Assembly: GCA_020637815.1 (NCBI GenBank)
Contig: JACKJS010000001.1
Coordinates: 682,001-746,000, forward strand
From: Hyphomicrobiaceae bacterium
Lineage (GTDB): Bacteria > Pseudomonadota > Alphaproteobacteria > Rhizobiales > Methyloligellaceae
Length of the DNA: 64,000 nucleotides
Direction of reading: 5' to 3'
Shown: positions 46,616 through 58,014 of the stretch, in pieces
Layout of the letters: every line of letters begins with the position of its first letter
Position numbering within the stretch: position 1 is the stretch's first letter
Made by a program: the position numbers and the translations under genes
The notes under the pieces: model-generated
What the model saw: the letters and a program-made list of their open reading frames with translations, nothing else
Database searches by the model: none
Told to the model about the DNA's origin: nothing

Positions 46616-46769
46616 ATTTGGGCATGCACAGCGCGCGCCCTTCTTGCTAAAAGGATTGGGCTTGGACGCGAAGGCTCGCGGCCCGCTCGCTTGAGGACGT
46701 GCGCGAAGTGCGTATGTGCGTGTCTTTTCGCGTCTGCATGGCCAAAGGGGGAAGGCGCAGCAGGCATCC

Positions 46770-47680
<911 letters not shown>

Positions 47681-47684
<4 letters not shown>

Positions 47685-49234
47685 GGTTGGCGGATTCCGG
47701 CAAAACCCTCGGGAAGAAACTGTCATCGGCGCTCGGCGATTCCCTACTCGCCGCCATTGTTGCCTTTGCTCTGTTCTCGCTGGTGCTGGGGCTGCGCACG
47801 GTCGACAGCGCAACGGGCCTCACACTGGAACCACGGCCTGCCCTCCTCGCGACCGTCGTCGCCATCGTCTTCGTCGGACGGCTCGCGCTGAACCTGTTCG
47901 TCTGGCAGACAGACTATCCTCTGACGCGGCCGTTCGCGAAGCTCTTCACGTCTGAGCCGTTCGAAACACGGGATGCCGTGACGCTCGCACTGGCGTTCGT
48001 CCTCGGCGCCCTCGGCGTGGCGGCGGGCTTTCTGTTCACGGAGACACTTTACGGGCTCATTGGGGCTCTCGTGCTCGCCTTTATCGGGATCGGCCTGCTG
48101 CGCCGCGCCACTGTCCGGACCTTCCCCAACCTTCCCTACACGCAGGTCTTCGTCGCAGGCGGCATCCTGTTCGCTCTGTTCTTTCCGATCGTGTCCTATG
48201 CGCTCGAATCCACCTTCAATCTGGGGCTACCGCTTCGATACTGGTTCGATCTGTCGATTCTGATCCTGACCTATGTGATGCTCGGCTGGGGGCTGAATAT
48301 TGTGGTCGGGCTCGCGGGGCTTCTCGACCTCGGCTATGTGGCCTTCTACGCCGTCGGCGCCTACACTTTCGCGCTGCTCGCGACCCATTTCGGTCTCGGT
48401 TTCTGGATCTGTCTTCCCATCGCGGGGGCAGCGGCAGCACTCTGGGGAATCGTCCTGGGATTCCCCGTCTTGCGCCTCCGCGGCGACTATCTCGCCATCG
48501 TCACCTTGGCCTTCGGCGAGATCGTCCGCATCATTCTCCTCAACTGGACCGAGGTGACGGGCGGCCCGAACGGCATCGCCGGAATCCCGAAGCCGACATT
48601 TTTCGGCCTGCCCTTTTCGCCGTTTGCCGAGGGCACGACATTCAGCGGCTTTTTCGGCATCCACTATGACGGCCTGCACGCCCTCATCTTCCTTTACTAC
48701 GTCATCCTCGTCCTCGCCCTGATGACCAACCTCGTGACATTGCGTTTGCGGAGGCTCCCCGTGGGGCGCGCGTGGGAGGCCATGCGCGAGGACGAGATCG
48801 CCTGCCGGTCGCTCGGCATCAACACGACCGTCACCAAACTCAGTGCGTTCGCCACGGGCGCCATGTTCGGCGGCCTCGCGGGCTGCTTCTTCGCCACACG
48901 GCAAGGCTTCGTCAGTCCTGAGAGTTTCACCTTCATCGAATCCGCGATCATTCTCGCCATCGTCGTCTTGGGCGGCATGGGCAGTCAGCTCGGAGTCGCT
49001 ATCGCCGCAATCGTCATGGTCGGCGGGTTCGAGGCGTTGCGCCACACCGCCGGACTTCAGGCGATCTTCGGCGAAGAGTTCGACCCCGCGCTCTACCGGA
49101 TGCTCCTGTTCGGTCTCGCCATGGTTGCCATCATGATTTGGCGCCCGCGCGGTATCGTTTCGTCGCGCGCGCCCACGATCTCGCTGGGCGATGCGAGCGC
49201 CATCTCGGGCGATCTCGTGAGGCAAGGACGCTGA
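47681..49234 (+). CDS. livM: Branched-chain amino acid ABC transporter permease LivM
   Basis: A 517-residue permease partner of LivH, starting at GTG 47681 overlapping the livH stop. The family core starts near residue 190 ([60 protein letters not shown], and [20 protein letters not shown] as the ABC coupling loop). The N-terminal 180 residues contain further hydrophobic helices and match the extended DUF3382-bearing LivM form. It ends TGATG into livG. Confidence 0.94.
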
Positions 49235-50088
49235 TGGGCGGCGCGAACACGAAATCCTGGGATCGCGACCCCATCCTCACCGTGGAGCATTTGTCCATGC
49301 ATTTCGGCGGCATCACGGCCGTCGACGACGTGTCCTTCGCCGTCGGGCGTAAGGACATCACCGCGCTGATCGGTCCGAACGGCGCCGGCAAGACGACCGT
49401 CTTCAATTGCATCACAGGCTTCTATAAGCCGACGGAAGGCATGCTCACGCTCGATGCTAAGGACGGCCCGCCCCACTTTCTCGAACGCCTCACCGATTAC
49501 GAGATCAATGCGGACGCGCGCGTCGCCCGGACATTTCAGAATATCCGGCTGTTCCCCGGCATGACCGTGTTGGAGAACTTGATGGTCGCACAGCATAATG
49601 GGCTGTCGCGCGCGTCGGGCTTTTCCTTCGGCGCGATTTTCGGGCTTGGCCGGTTCGGGCTCGCCGAGAAAGAAGCGATCGATCTTGCCCGTTACTGGCT
49701 CGGCCAAGTCGGGCTCCTGCCCCGCGCCGACGAAGCGGCGGGCAGCCTTCCCTATGGCGATCAGCGGCGTCTGGAGATCGCGCGCGCCATGTGCACCCGG
49801 CCCCGGCTCCTGTGTCTCGACGAACCCGCGGCGGGACTCAACGCCAAGGAAAGCGATGCGCTGAATGCGCTGCTTCAGGCAATCCGCGACAAGGAAGACA
49901 CGGCCGTCTTTCTCATCGAACACGATATGAGCGTCGTGATGCGCATCTCCGACCACGTGATCGTACTCGACTACGGGAAGAAAATCGCCGACGGAACGCC
50001 GGGCGAGGTCCGCATCGATCCTCATGTCATCGCGGCCTATCTCGGCGTTTCCGACGAGGACGGCGCCGCGCTTGAGGCGAGGCCATGA
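49234..50088 (+). CDS. livG: Branched-chain amino acid ABC transporter ATPase LivG
   Basis: A 284-residue ATPase. Walker A is GPNGAGKTTVFN, the signature region is LPYGDQRRLEIARAM (LSGGQ replaced by LPYGD, as usual in LivG), Walker B is LLCLDEPAAGLN and the switch His is in LIEHDMSVVM. A short insertion at about 65-85 (DAKDGPPHFLERLTDYEINA) is seen between Walker A and the Q-loop. Start codon shares TGATG with livM; the stop overlaps livF by ATGA. Confidence 0.95.
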   Translation: MGGANTKSWDRDPILTVEHLSMHFGGITAVDDVSFAVGRKDITALIGPNGAGKTTVFNCITGFYKPTEGMLTLDAKDGPPHFLERLTDYEINADARVARTFQNIRLFPGMTVLENLMVAQHNGLSRASGFSFGAIFGLGRFGLAEKEAIDLARYWLGQVGLLPRADEAAGSLPYGDQRRLEIARAMCTRPRLLCLDEPAAGLNAKESDALNALLQAIRDKEDTAVFLIEHDMSVVMRISDHVIVLDYGKKIADGTPGEVRIDPHVIAAYLGVSDEDGAALEARP

Positions 50089-50834
50089 CCGCGCCACTCC
50101 TCGCACTCGACGGCGTCACCGTGGGCTACGGGCTGCTTCCGGTGCTGCACGACGTCAGTCTGCAAATCCGCTCCGGCGAGATCGTCTGCCTGATTGGCGC
50201 GAACGGCGCGGGCAAGACGACGACGATGATGACAATTTGCGGGCGCCCCCGCGTCTCGCACGGCCAAGTCGTCTTCGATGGAACCGATATTTCCCAACAT
50301 CCGACCCATGAGATTGCCCGGCTAGGAATTTGTCAGTCCCCGGAAGGACGCCGCATCTTCGCGCGCATGACGGTGATGGAAAATCTTCAGATGGGCGCGA
50401 TCGTCGCGAATACACCCGATGGCTTCGAGTCCGATCTCGCGAGAGTGTTCGCCCTCTTCCCGCGCCTTGCGGATCGTTCCAACCAGCGCGGCGGAACATT
50501 GTCGGGCGGCGAGCAGCAGATGCTCGCCATCGCCCGTGCGCTGATGGGGCGGCCCAAACTGCTGCTGCTGGATGAACCCTCGCTCGGGCTTGCGCCGCTC
50601 GTGGTCAAACAGATCTTCGAGGCTATCAAGGAGCTCAACGCGCAGGGCCTGACCGTCTTCCTGGTCGAGCAGAACGCCTTTTACGCGCTGAAGCTGGCAA
50701 ATCGTGGCTACGTGATGGTCAACGGACGCATTACCATGACCGGGACTGGCGACGAGCTGCTCGCATCGGAGCATGTGCGTGAGGCTTATCTCGATGGCGC
50801 CACGGGCCCAGAGGAGGAGGTTTCGATATCGTGA
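50085..50834 (+). CDS. livF: Branched-chain amino acid ABC transporter ATPase LivF
   Basis: A 249-residue ATPase that pairs with LivG. Walker A GANGAGKTTTMM, signature LSGGEQQMLAIARALMGRP, Walker B LLLLDEPSLGLAP, switch region FLVEQNAFYAL. Its start overlaps livG by ATGA and its stop overlaps the DUF6867 gene by GTGA. Confidence 0.95.
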   Translation: MTAPLLALDGVTVGYGLLPVLHDVSLQIRSGEIVCLIGANGAGKTTTMMTICGRPRVSHGQVVFDGTDISQHPTHEIARLGICQSPEGRRIFARMTVMENLQMGAIVANTPDGFESDLARVFALFPRLADRSNQRGGTLSGGEQQMLAIARALMGRPKLLLLDEPSLGLAPLVVKQIFEAIKELNAQGLTVFLVEQNAFYALKLANRGYVMVNGRITMTGTGDELLASEHVREAYLDGATGPEEEVSIS

Positions 50835-51193
50835 CCACGACCGCGCAGACATTGACGCCATGGCTGACCGACAGCGGATTGCGCGTCTTCATCGTCCTGA
50901 CACTGATGATCGGCGGCGGCGCAGCGTTCCTTTCCGGGCGCGGTCTTGCCCGTTCTTGGAGGCCTCTGTGGCGGCTGCTGTTCTATATGGCGCTGCTCGC
51001 CGCCGCGGTGCGCTTCTTCGACTACGCTCTCTTCGGGGGCACACTGCTATCCCTCTACTACTATGCCGTCACCTACGCGATCCTCGGCGCGGCAGGGTTG
51101 CTTGGCTATCGCACAATGCGAACGACGCAGATGGTCACGCAGTATCAATGGCTCTACCAACGGACCAGCCCGCTGACCTGGAAGGCACGATAG
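50831..51193 (+). CDS. Small membrane protein in LIV operon (DUF6867-like)
   Basis: A 120-residue integral membrane protein with three or four hydrophobic segments (about 16-36, 48-66, 74-95). The C-terminus is soluble (YRTMRTTQMVTQYQWLYQRT). I associate it with the DUF6867 family seen in rhizobial LIV clusters, recalled rather than searched. It starts at GTG overlapping the livF stop and precedes livK, so it is embedded in the transporter operon. Function unknown; an accessory or regulatory subunit of the transporter is a reasonable inference. Confidence 0.75.
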   Translation: MTTTAQTLTPWLTDSGLRVFIVLTLMIGGGAAFLSGRGLARSWRPLWRLLFYMALLAAAVRFFDYALFGGTLLSLYYYAVTYAILGAAGLLGYRTMRTTQMVTQYQWLYQRTSPLTWKAR

Positions 51194-51286
51194 ACATAAG
51201 CGCCAGCGCCTCGATGCGCAAAAACTTGGCGTTCGCGCATCGCGTCATTACGTTACCGGAGCACCGACAGCGGAAGGGAGACCGGA

Positions 51287-52429
51287 ATGACGCGTTTGAC
51301 TGCCGTGCTCGCAATTTTTGCCTGCGGTCTCGCCCTCGCATCGTGCAAGGGCGAGGAAGATAACAACGTCATCAAGGTCGCCATCGCCGGACCTCAGACC
51401 GGTCAATACGCCTCACTCGGCACGCAAATGACGACGGGCGGAGAGACGGCCATTGCCGACATCAACGCGGCCGGAGGTGTGCTCGGCAAGAAGCTCAAGC
51501 TCGAAATCGGCGACGATGCCTGTGACCCGAAACAAGCCGTCGCGGTGGCGAACCAGCTGACCGGCGACAATGTGGCGCTCGTGGCCGGACATTTCTGCTC
51601 CGGCTCGTCAATCCCGGCATCCAACGTCTATGCCGAGAGCAATCTCGTGATGATCTCGCCGGCTTCCACGAACCCCGCGCTCACCGACAAGCGCGCCGGA
51701 CCGAACATCTACCGCGTCTGTGGACGTGACGATAAGCAGGGTGCTGTTGCCGGCGCCTATCTCGCCGAGCATTTCGGCGACAAGAACATCGCCATCATCG
51801 ACGACAAGACGGCCTATGGGCGCGGCCTCGCCGACGAAGTGAAAAAGGCCCTCAACGCGAAGGGCGTCCAGGAGGTATTCCGGGAATCGATCACGGCGGG
51901 CGAGAAGGACTATTCGGCGCTCGTCTCCAAGCTGAAACGTGCCGGCGTCAACGCGCTATTCATCGGCGGCTATCACACCGAGGCCGGTCTCATCCTGCGG
52001 CAGATGCGCGATCAGGATATGGATACAGTGCTGATGGGCGGCGACGCGCTGGTCACTCAGGAATATTGGTCGATCACCGGGTCCGCTGGCGAAGGAACAT
52101 TGATGACCTTCTCTCCGGACCCGCGCCAGAACCCAGCCGCGGCGGATGTCGTGAAACGGCTGAAGGCGAAAGGCGTCGAGCCGGAGGGCTACGTCCTCTA
52201 CACCTATGCCGCCGTCCAGGCCTGGAAGGAGGCCGCCGAAAAGGCCGGGTCCATCGATGCGCCGGCCGTGGTCAAGGCACTCAACGAAAACACGATCCAC
52301 TCGGTGATCGGCGATTTCAAGTTCGACGAAAAGGGCGATCCCAGCCTACCGCCCTATGCGGTCTATCGTTGGTCGAACGGCTCCTACGAGCAGATCAGCA
52401 AAGACGCGGAGGCCGATGCGGCGAACTAG
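51287..52429 (+). CDS. livK: Branched-chain amino acid ABC transporter substrate-binding lipoprotein
   Basis: A 380-residue type I periplasmic binding protein. The lipobox LASC at residues 17-20 predicts lipidation at Cys20, so it is probably membrane-tethered rather than free. The ligand-binding fold begins IKVAIAGPQTGQYASLGTQM and contains DDACDPKQAVAVANQL and GHFCSGSSIPASNVYAESN, a typical LivJ/LivK pattern with paired cysteines. It is 93 bp after the small membrane protein gene and closes the LIV operon. Ligand could be Leu/Ile/Val or another amino acid or amide. Confidence 0.94.
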   Translation: MTRLTAVLAIFACGLALASCKGEEDNNVIKVAIAGPQTGQYASLGTQMTTGGETAIADINAAGGVLGKKLKLEIGDDACDPKQAVAVANQLTGDNVALVAGHFCSGSSIPASNVYAESNLVMISPASTNPALTDKRAGPNIYRVCGRDDKQGAVAGAYLAEHFGDKNIAIIDDKTAYGRGLADEVKKALNAKGVQEVFRESITAGEKDYSALVSKLKRAGVNALFIGGYHTEAGLILRQMRDQDMDTVLMGGDALVTQEYWSITGSAGEGTLMTFSPDPRQNPAAADVVKRLKAKGVEPEGYVLYTYAAVQAWKEAAEKAGSIDAPAVVKALNENTIHSVIGDFKFDEKGDPSLPPYAVYRWSNGSYEQISKDAEADAAN

Positions 52430-52464
52430 GTACGCCGCGACGGTAGTCCAACAATGGCCGATGC

Positions 52465-52674
52465 TCAGCTCTTTTTTGGCTGCTGCGCGGCGGCGAACTC
52501 TGCTTCCAGCTCTTCCTCGAGGCGCACCAAGTCTTCCGGCAGCGGCATGCCGAAGGCACGCATCTCATTCAGCTTTTCCCGGATCTGCATATAGAGCTCG
52601 TGGCGATCCTCAGGCTGGTGTTCCATCTGGTTGATCAGAAGCGCGAGCTCTGCCTGGAGGTCGTCGAATGCCAT
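52465..52674 (-). CDS. Small hypothetical protein
   Basis: A 69-residue acidic, helical protein (MAFDDLQAELALLINQMEHQ ... RLEEELEAEFAAAQQPKKS) that looks like a short coiled coil. I do not recognise a function. Start 52674 has AAAGG upstream. A longer frame to 52833 would add a Cys-rich N-terminus over the divergent gene's promoter region and is rejected. It converges on livK and is divergent from the membrane protein gene. Confidence 0.65.
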   Translation of the reverse strand: MAFDDLQAELALLINQMEHQPEDRHELYMQIREKLNEMRAFGMPLPEDLVRLEEELEAEFAAAQQPKKS

Positions 52675-52817
52675 GAGCGGGGTGCCTTTCTGTTGAAGGA
52701 TGCGGATCGGACCACAAAGCGCACACAGCGGCAAGCCTTCCCGATGCGCTCCATTGCAGTTCGGGCGTTTCCCTTGCATATTCCCTTCGCAACCGAGTGC
52801 TTGGAGGGAGAGCGGCG

Positions 52818-53306
52818 ATGGAAAAGCTGACATTCAGCAAGGTGGTCGGGTTTATTCTCGCGGCGGCTTTCGCAATCGTAATCGGGATATCGACCTGGGC
52901 TCTGATGGTCGGAGATTACATGAACACGGTCATGACCGAGCAGACCCAGCATACGATCCGCATCGTCGGCTTCGCCGGGTTGCTGGCGGCGCTCGTGACC
53001 TGGTGGTGCCAGCGCTTCGTTGCCCATCGCGGCTTCCTCGTGCGCACCCTGTTCCCGTTGTTCATCTTCCTCGTGGCGTTCTGCAGCTTCGGCGGTTTCC
53101 TCCGCTTCGTGTACATCCATGCGATGTATCCGAGTCAGGCAGACTGGTCCCTCTCGGGCCTCTACGGCGCCTCGGTGAATGACTTCTACACCTTCTTGCT
53201 CGACATGCTGCTGCCGCCCCGGCTCGGTTTCGCGGCTCTCGCCGTCGGCGCGGCCATCTATGTGGCCCTGTTCGGAACGCGCGAGCCGAGGACCGTCGAG
53301 CTCTAG
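52818..53306 (+). CDS. Uncharacterised four-helix membrane protein
   Basis: A 162-residue protein with four predicted transmembrane helices (about 7-29, 46-64, 76-98, 134-155) and no motif I recognise. The ribosome-binding site GGAGGGAG precedes ATG 52818, which is preferred to the upstream GTG at 52797. It lies 77 bp upstream of purB, possibly co-transcribed. Confidence 0.7.
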   Translation: MEKLTFSKVVGFILAAAFAIVIGISTWALMVGDYMNTVMTEQTQHTIRIVGFAGLLAALVTWWCQRFVAHRGFLVRTLFPLFIFLVAFCSFGGFLRFVYIHAMYPSQADWSLSGLYGASVNDFYTFLLDMLLPPRLGFAALAVGAAIYVALFGTREPRTVEL

Positions 53307-53383
53307 ATTGAAGACCAACGCGAAGTCGCGGCTCCTGCATCTCTGTCGCGGGTTGCCCGGCGTCGGAAAAGGCCTGAACGCAC

Positions 53384-54679
<1,296 letters not shown>

Positions 54680-54695
54680 CCGTCAGGATTGACGC

Positions 54696-54715
54696 ATTTT
54701 CCCGTCCCGGAAAAT
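54696..54715. terminator. Hairpin between convergent purB and SH3 genes
   Basis: ATTTTCC (54696-54702), a 6-nt loop, GGAAAAT (54709-54715). It is AT-rich at the base and preceded by a second small dyad (CGTCA/TGACG at 54681-54694). It is placed to terminate both convergent genes. Confidence 0.4.
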
Positions 54716-54722
54716 CCCGGCG

Positions 54723-55259
54723 CTATTCAGGATCGCGAAGAGCTGAGGCGGCTGCTCGGGTGTCGACATAACCGATCGGTGTGTCGTCATAACCCTCATA
54801 TCCCCGGAAAATATGGGGCGTATAGCGATAGCGATCGCGCTCCTGAGCCATCATCAGAAACCGGCGGCGATAGAATTTCGGCGAGATTGCCGTGTAAGGC
54901 GGCATGTCGAAATACCAATCGGCCTTGGGATAGTGACCGGCGCGATAGGGATAGGCCGGGAAGATGGGCCATACGTCCGGCTCCACCGCCTCGGCATATC
55001 CGGCATTGCCGAGCGCAAGGCCGCGCTGACTGGCGTAACCCTTCCGGCCTTGCCAGACCACGCCGCACCAGCCGCCGCGGCAGCCCTTGACGTCGACAGG
55101 AGCGCCTGCGGGCATGGTGGCGATTCGGGCATAGCCGGTTCCCGGACCGTTGCGCAGATTGAGCGAGGTCACCGTCGAGGCATCGCGCGCATGGGCCGCG
55201 CCTGCCGCGACCAGAAGGCCCAAAAAGCCGCCAATGACGATCCGAACCGCGTGTTTCAT
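54723..55259 (-). CDS. SH3-domain (SH3b) secreted protein
   Basis: A 178-residue exported protein. A signal peptide (VIGGFLGLLVAAGAAHA) is followed by a bacterial SH3 domain at about 25-85 (SLNLRNGPGTGYARIATMPA; VKGCRGGWCGVVWQGRKGYA), and a Tyr/Pro/Arg-rich C-terminal half (FPAYPYRAGHYPKADWYFD). It probably binds cell-wall or an envelope partner. Start 55259 gives an intact signal peptide. Confidence 0.85.
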   Translation of the reverse strand: MKHAVRIVIGGFLGLLVAAGAAHARDASTVTSLNLRNGPGTGYARIATMPAGAPVDVKGCRGGWCGVVWQGRKGYASQRGLALGNAGYAEAVEPDVWPIFPAYPYRAGHYPKADWYFDMPPYTAISPKFYRRRFLMMAQERDRYRYTPHIFRGYEGYDDTPIGYVDTRAAASALRDPE

Positions 55260-55446
55260 TCTCACCACCGAATCCCCGTGCCCCGCACGTGTTCGCGGGC
55301 ACTGTCGCACAGAGGCAGAGAAACGTCAGCCTTCGCAGTGGGTTCGGCGCATTATGCCGAAGGGGCTGATGCAAGGATGCAACGGTTTTGAACCGGGTCG
55401 ACGCGCTCTAATCGCCGAATCCTTTGAGTGGCTTGGCGGGACAGGC

Positions 55447-56205
55447 CTAAGACTTTGAATCAAAGGCGGCACGCGTCGCCGCGGCAGCGGCGGAGAGCCA
55501 GCCGGTATCGGTTCCGACGGCCACCACGTCCCAGCCTTCCTTCATCCGCGGCTTGGCGAATTCGACGTCGTTGCAGAAGATCAGCGTCATGACGCCCTTC
55601 TCGCGTGCCTTGGCCAGGACTTCTTTGCCGGCCTCCAGGACTTCCTTCGCCCAGATGTCGATGCTCCCCGTGAGAGCCACGGAGAGGTCATTCGGGCCGA
55701 AGCAGACCATGTCCACGCCCTCGAGGCTGAGGATGGCGTCGAGGTCGGCGAGAGCGCCTTTGGTCTCGATCTGCGGACAGGCGATGGTGAACCGGTTGGC
55801 GGTTTTGAAATAGTCGCCCGTGGCCCCAATCTTGGCGCGGTAAGGGCCCCAGCTGCGATTGCCGCGCGGCGGATACTTGACCGCCTGAACGAAGCTCTCG
55901 GCTTCGGCCACATTCTCGATAAGAGGGCACATGACCCCTTGCGCGCCCGCATCCAGCGCCCGGCCCACGAGGCCGGGATCGTTATTTGCGACCCGGACGA
56001 TGGCGGGCAGCCCTGCCGCCTTCGCCGCCGTCAGGCAGGACAGCATCGTCTCGTTGCCGCCGGCACCGTGCTGGTGATCGATGGTGACGCAGTCCCATCC
56101 GGCATCGCCGATCAACTCGATGGCGAGCGGGTTGTTCAACATCAACCAGGCGTTGAACAGCGTCTGCCGTTTCCGGGCCGCGCTGCGGAAAAGGTCCTTG
56201 GCCAT
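55447..56205 (-). CDS. HpcH/HpaI aldolase/citrate lyase family protein
   Basis: A 252-residue class II (metal-dependent) pyruvate aldolase-like TIM barrel. Motifs: VTIDHQHGAGG (general base His), IVRVANNDP (pyruvate Arg), CPQIETKGAL and FGPNDLSVALTG (metal ligands Glu and Asp neighbourhood). It cleaves or forms 2-keto-3-hydroxy acids; the substrate is not identifiable. Start 56205 (MAKDLFRS) has GAGGGA upstream. Confidence 0.88.
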   Translation of the reverse strand: MAKDLFRSAARKRQTLFNAWLMLNNPLAIELIGDAGWDCVTIDHQHGAGGNETMLSCLTAAKAAGLPAIVRVANNDPGLVGRALDAGAQGVMCPLIENVAEAESFVQAVKYPPRGNRSWGPYRAKIGATGDYFKTANRFTIACPQIETKGALADLDAILSLEGVDMVCFGPNDLSVALTGSIDIWAKEVLEAGKEVLAKAREKGVMTLIFCNDVEFAKPRMKEGWDVVAVGTDTGWLSAAAAATRAAFDSKS

Positions 56206-56279
56206 GGAATCCCTCTTGGCCGCGAGGTCCGTCGGACCGGCAGGCACCTATTGGGGCTGTAAGGTCTTCGCCTTGGCTC

Positions 56280-56609
56280 CTAAGCCTTGGCCTCGGCTTC
56301 GATCTGGCGGGCCGCCTCGATCAAAAAGTCCGACATCGCGCGCCGAATCTGGTGATCGGACTGCTCGATGCCATTGCCGTCGAAATCGGTGCGGATCTTG
56401 ACGAAAACGTCCTCCTCCCCGGGCTCCTCCAAATCCGCCTTGATCACTTCGCGGGCGTAAGCTTGGGCGTCGTCCCCGGAAAGCCCCATTTTTTCGGCGG
56501 CCCAGAGGCCGAGGAGCTTGTTGCGGCGAGCCGTGGCCTTGAACCGCAGTTCCTCGTCGAGGGCGAATTTCTTCTCGTAACTCTTCTCGCGATCATCGAA
56601 GTTCATCAT
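56280..56609 (-). CDS. ATP synthase inhibitor subunit zeta (DUF1476)
   Basis: A 109-residue alphaproteobacterial zeta subunit that inserts into F1-ATPase and blocks ATP hydrolysis. The N-terminal inhibitory region MMNFDDREKSYEKKFALDEE and RRNKLLGLWAAEKMGLSG match the Paracoccus family, followed by VFVKIRTDFDGNGIEQSDHQ. ATG 56609 has GGAGG eight bases upstream; the adjacent ATG at 56606 is an alternative. The atp operon itself is not in the window. Confidence 0.92.
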   Translation of the reverse strand: MMNFDDREKSYEKKFALDEELRFKATARRNKLLGLWAAEKMGLSGDDAQAYAREVIKADLEEPGEEDVFVKIRTDFDGNGIEQSDHQIRRAMSDFLIEAARQIEAEAKA

Positions 56610-56915
56610 AGGCGCGACCTCCAAAGCCCCGCTGCCTGCGGAGCGCCGTCTGTAAAATTATGGGGAGAAACCCAGCTTTCAAGGGCGGGTGATACCCAAG
56701 AACCCATGGTAAATCAACAAATCCGGTAGCCGTTCGAAAGGCGTTGCGCAGGACCCAGCCCCGTTGTACGCCCTTTCCCCATAGGCTAATCTCGGTGCGA
56801 GATTTCTAGATCGATTCCAGCGATGGCGATTCTGACGTAATGCGCGGTATGGGGGTTCCCGTTTCCCGCGCTCTTGGCGTTTGACAGTCGTGACTAGCTC
56901 TATGAGGAACCCAAA

Positions 56916-57686
56916 ATGAACCGTCGCCGGCGCGTTTACGAAGGCAAGGCCAAAATCCTCTACGAAGGGCCGGAGCCCGGCACGCTCGTCCAGCACTTCA
57001 AGGACGACGCGACCGCCTTCAACAACAAGAAGCACGACACGATCGAGGGCAAGGGGGTCCTCAACAACCGGATCTCGGAATATATCTTCGAGCGGCTGAA
57101 CGAGATCGGCGTGCCGACCCATTTCATGAAGCGCCTCAATATGCGCGAGCAGCTCATTCGCGAGGTCGAGATCATCCCGCTCGAAGTGGTGATCCGTAAC
57201 GTCGCCGCCGGGTCTTTGTCGACGCGCCTCGGTCTCGAGGAAGGTACCACCCTGCCCCGGTCGATCGTCGAGTTCTACTACAAGGCCGACGAGTTGAACG
57301 ACCCGATGGTCTCCGAGGAGCACATCACCGCGTTCGGCTGGGCCTCGCCCCCGGAGCTGGACGACATGATGTCGCTGGCGCTGCGCATCAACGACTTCCT
57401 GACCGGACTGTTTCTCGGCGTCGGAATCCGCCTCGTCGATTTCAAGATCGAGTTCGGACGCCTGTGGGAGGGCGAGCAGATGCGCATCGTGCTGGCGGAC
57501 GAGATTTCGCCGGACTGCTGCCGCCTCTGGGACATCGAAACCCAGAACAAGCTCGACAAGGATCGCTTCCGCCGCGACATGGGTGGCCTCGTCGAGGCCT
57601 ACCAAGAAGTCGCGCGGCGCCTCGGCCTGCATACCGAGAACCCGACGCACAGCCGGAGCGGACCTGTTCTGGTTCAATCCAAATAA
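56916..57686 (+). CDS. purC: Phosphoribosylaminoimidazole-succinocarboxamide synthase
   Basis: SAICAR synthase, 256 residues, ATP-dependent addition of Asp to CAIR. Motifs: [46 protein letters not shown], and [14 protein letters not shown] (the Asp/Glu ATP site). A TTGACA hexamer lies at 56881-56886 but is too close to the start for a normal promoter. First gene of the purC-purS-purQ-purL unit. Confidence 0.96.
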   Translation: MNRRRRVYEGKAKILYEGPEPGTLVQHFKDDATAFNNKKHDTIEGKGVLNNRISEYIFERLNEIGVPTHFMKRLNMREQLIREVEIIPLEVVIRNVAAGSLSTRLGLEEGTTLPRSIVEFYYKADELNDPMVSEEHITAFGWASPPELDDMMSLALRINDFLTGLFLGVGIRLVDFKIEFGRLWEGEQMRIVLADEISPDCCRLWDIETQNKLDKDRFRRDMGGLVEAYQEVARRLGLHTENPTHSRSGPVLVQSK

Positions 57687-57729
57687 GCGTCACCCGCACG
57701 GCATAGGCGTCGAGAATACGAAGGAAGCC

Positions 57730-57975
57730 ATGAAGGCACGCATTACCATCACGCTGAAACCCGGCGTGCTCGATCCGCAAGGCAAAGCCATCGAAGGCGC
57801 GCTGCATGCGCTCGGCTTCGATGGCGTCGATGGCGTTCGCCAGGGGAAATTCATCGAGGTCGAAGTGACCGAGAACGACCCCGAGAGAGCGCGCGCGGAA
57901 ATCGAGCGGATGTGCGAGCAGCTTCTCGCAAACACCATCATCGAGAACTATGCCTATGAGCTCGAGGCGGCGTAA
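57730..57975 (+). CDS. purS: Phosphoribosylformylglycinamidine synthase subunit PurS
   Basis: An 81-residue small subunit that bridges PurL and PurQ and channels ammonia. Begins MKARITITLKPGVLDPQGKA, contains GKFIEVEV and ends YELEAA. Upstream codons of the same frame overlap purC and are not family-like. 43 bp after purC. Confidence 0.95.
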   Translation: MKARITITLKPGVLDPQGKAIEGALHALGFDGVDGVRQGKFIEVEVTENDPERARAEIERMCEQLLANTIIENYAYELEAA

Positions 57976-58014
57976 TCCGGCAGCCTCCAGCGCGCGGGAG
58001 GCCTTTCCAGAAAT

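Noticed and set aside
56881..56910. Promoter with TTGACA directly upstream of purC
   Set aside because: The hexamer is only 35 bp before the ATG and no acceptable -10 element lies at 16-18 bp.
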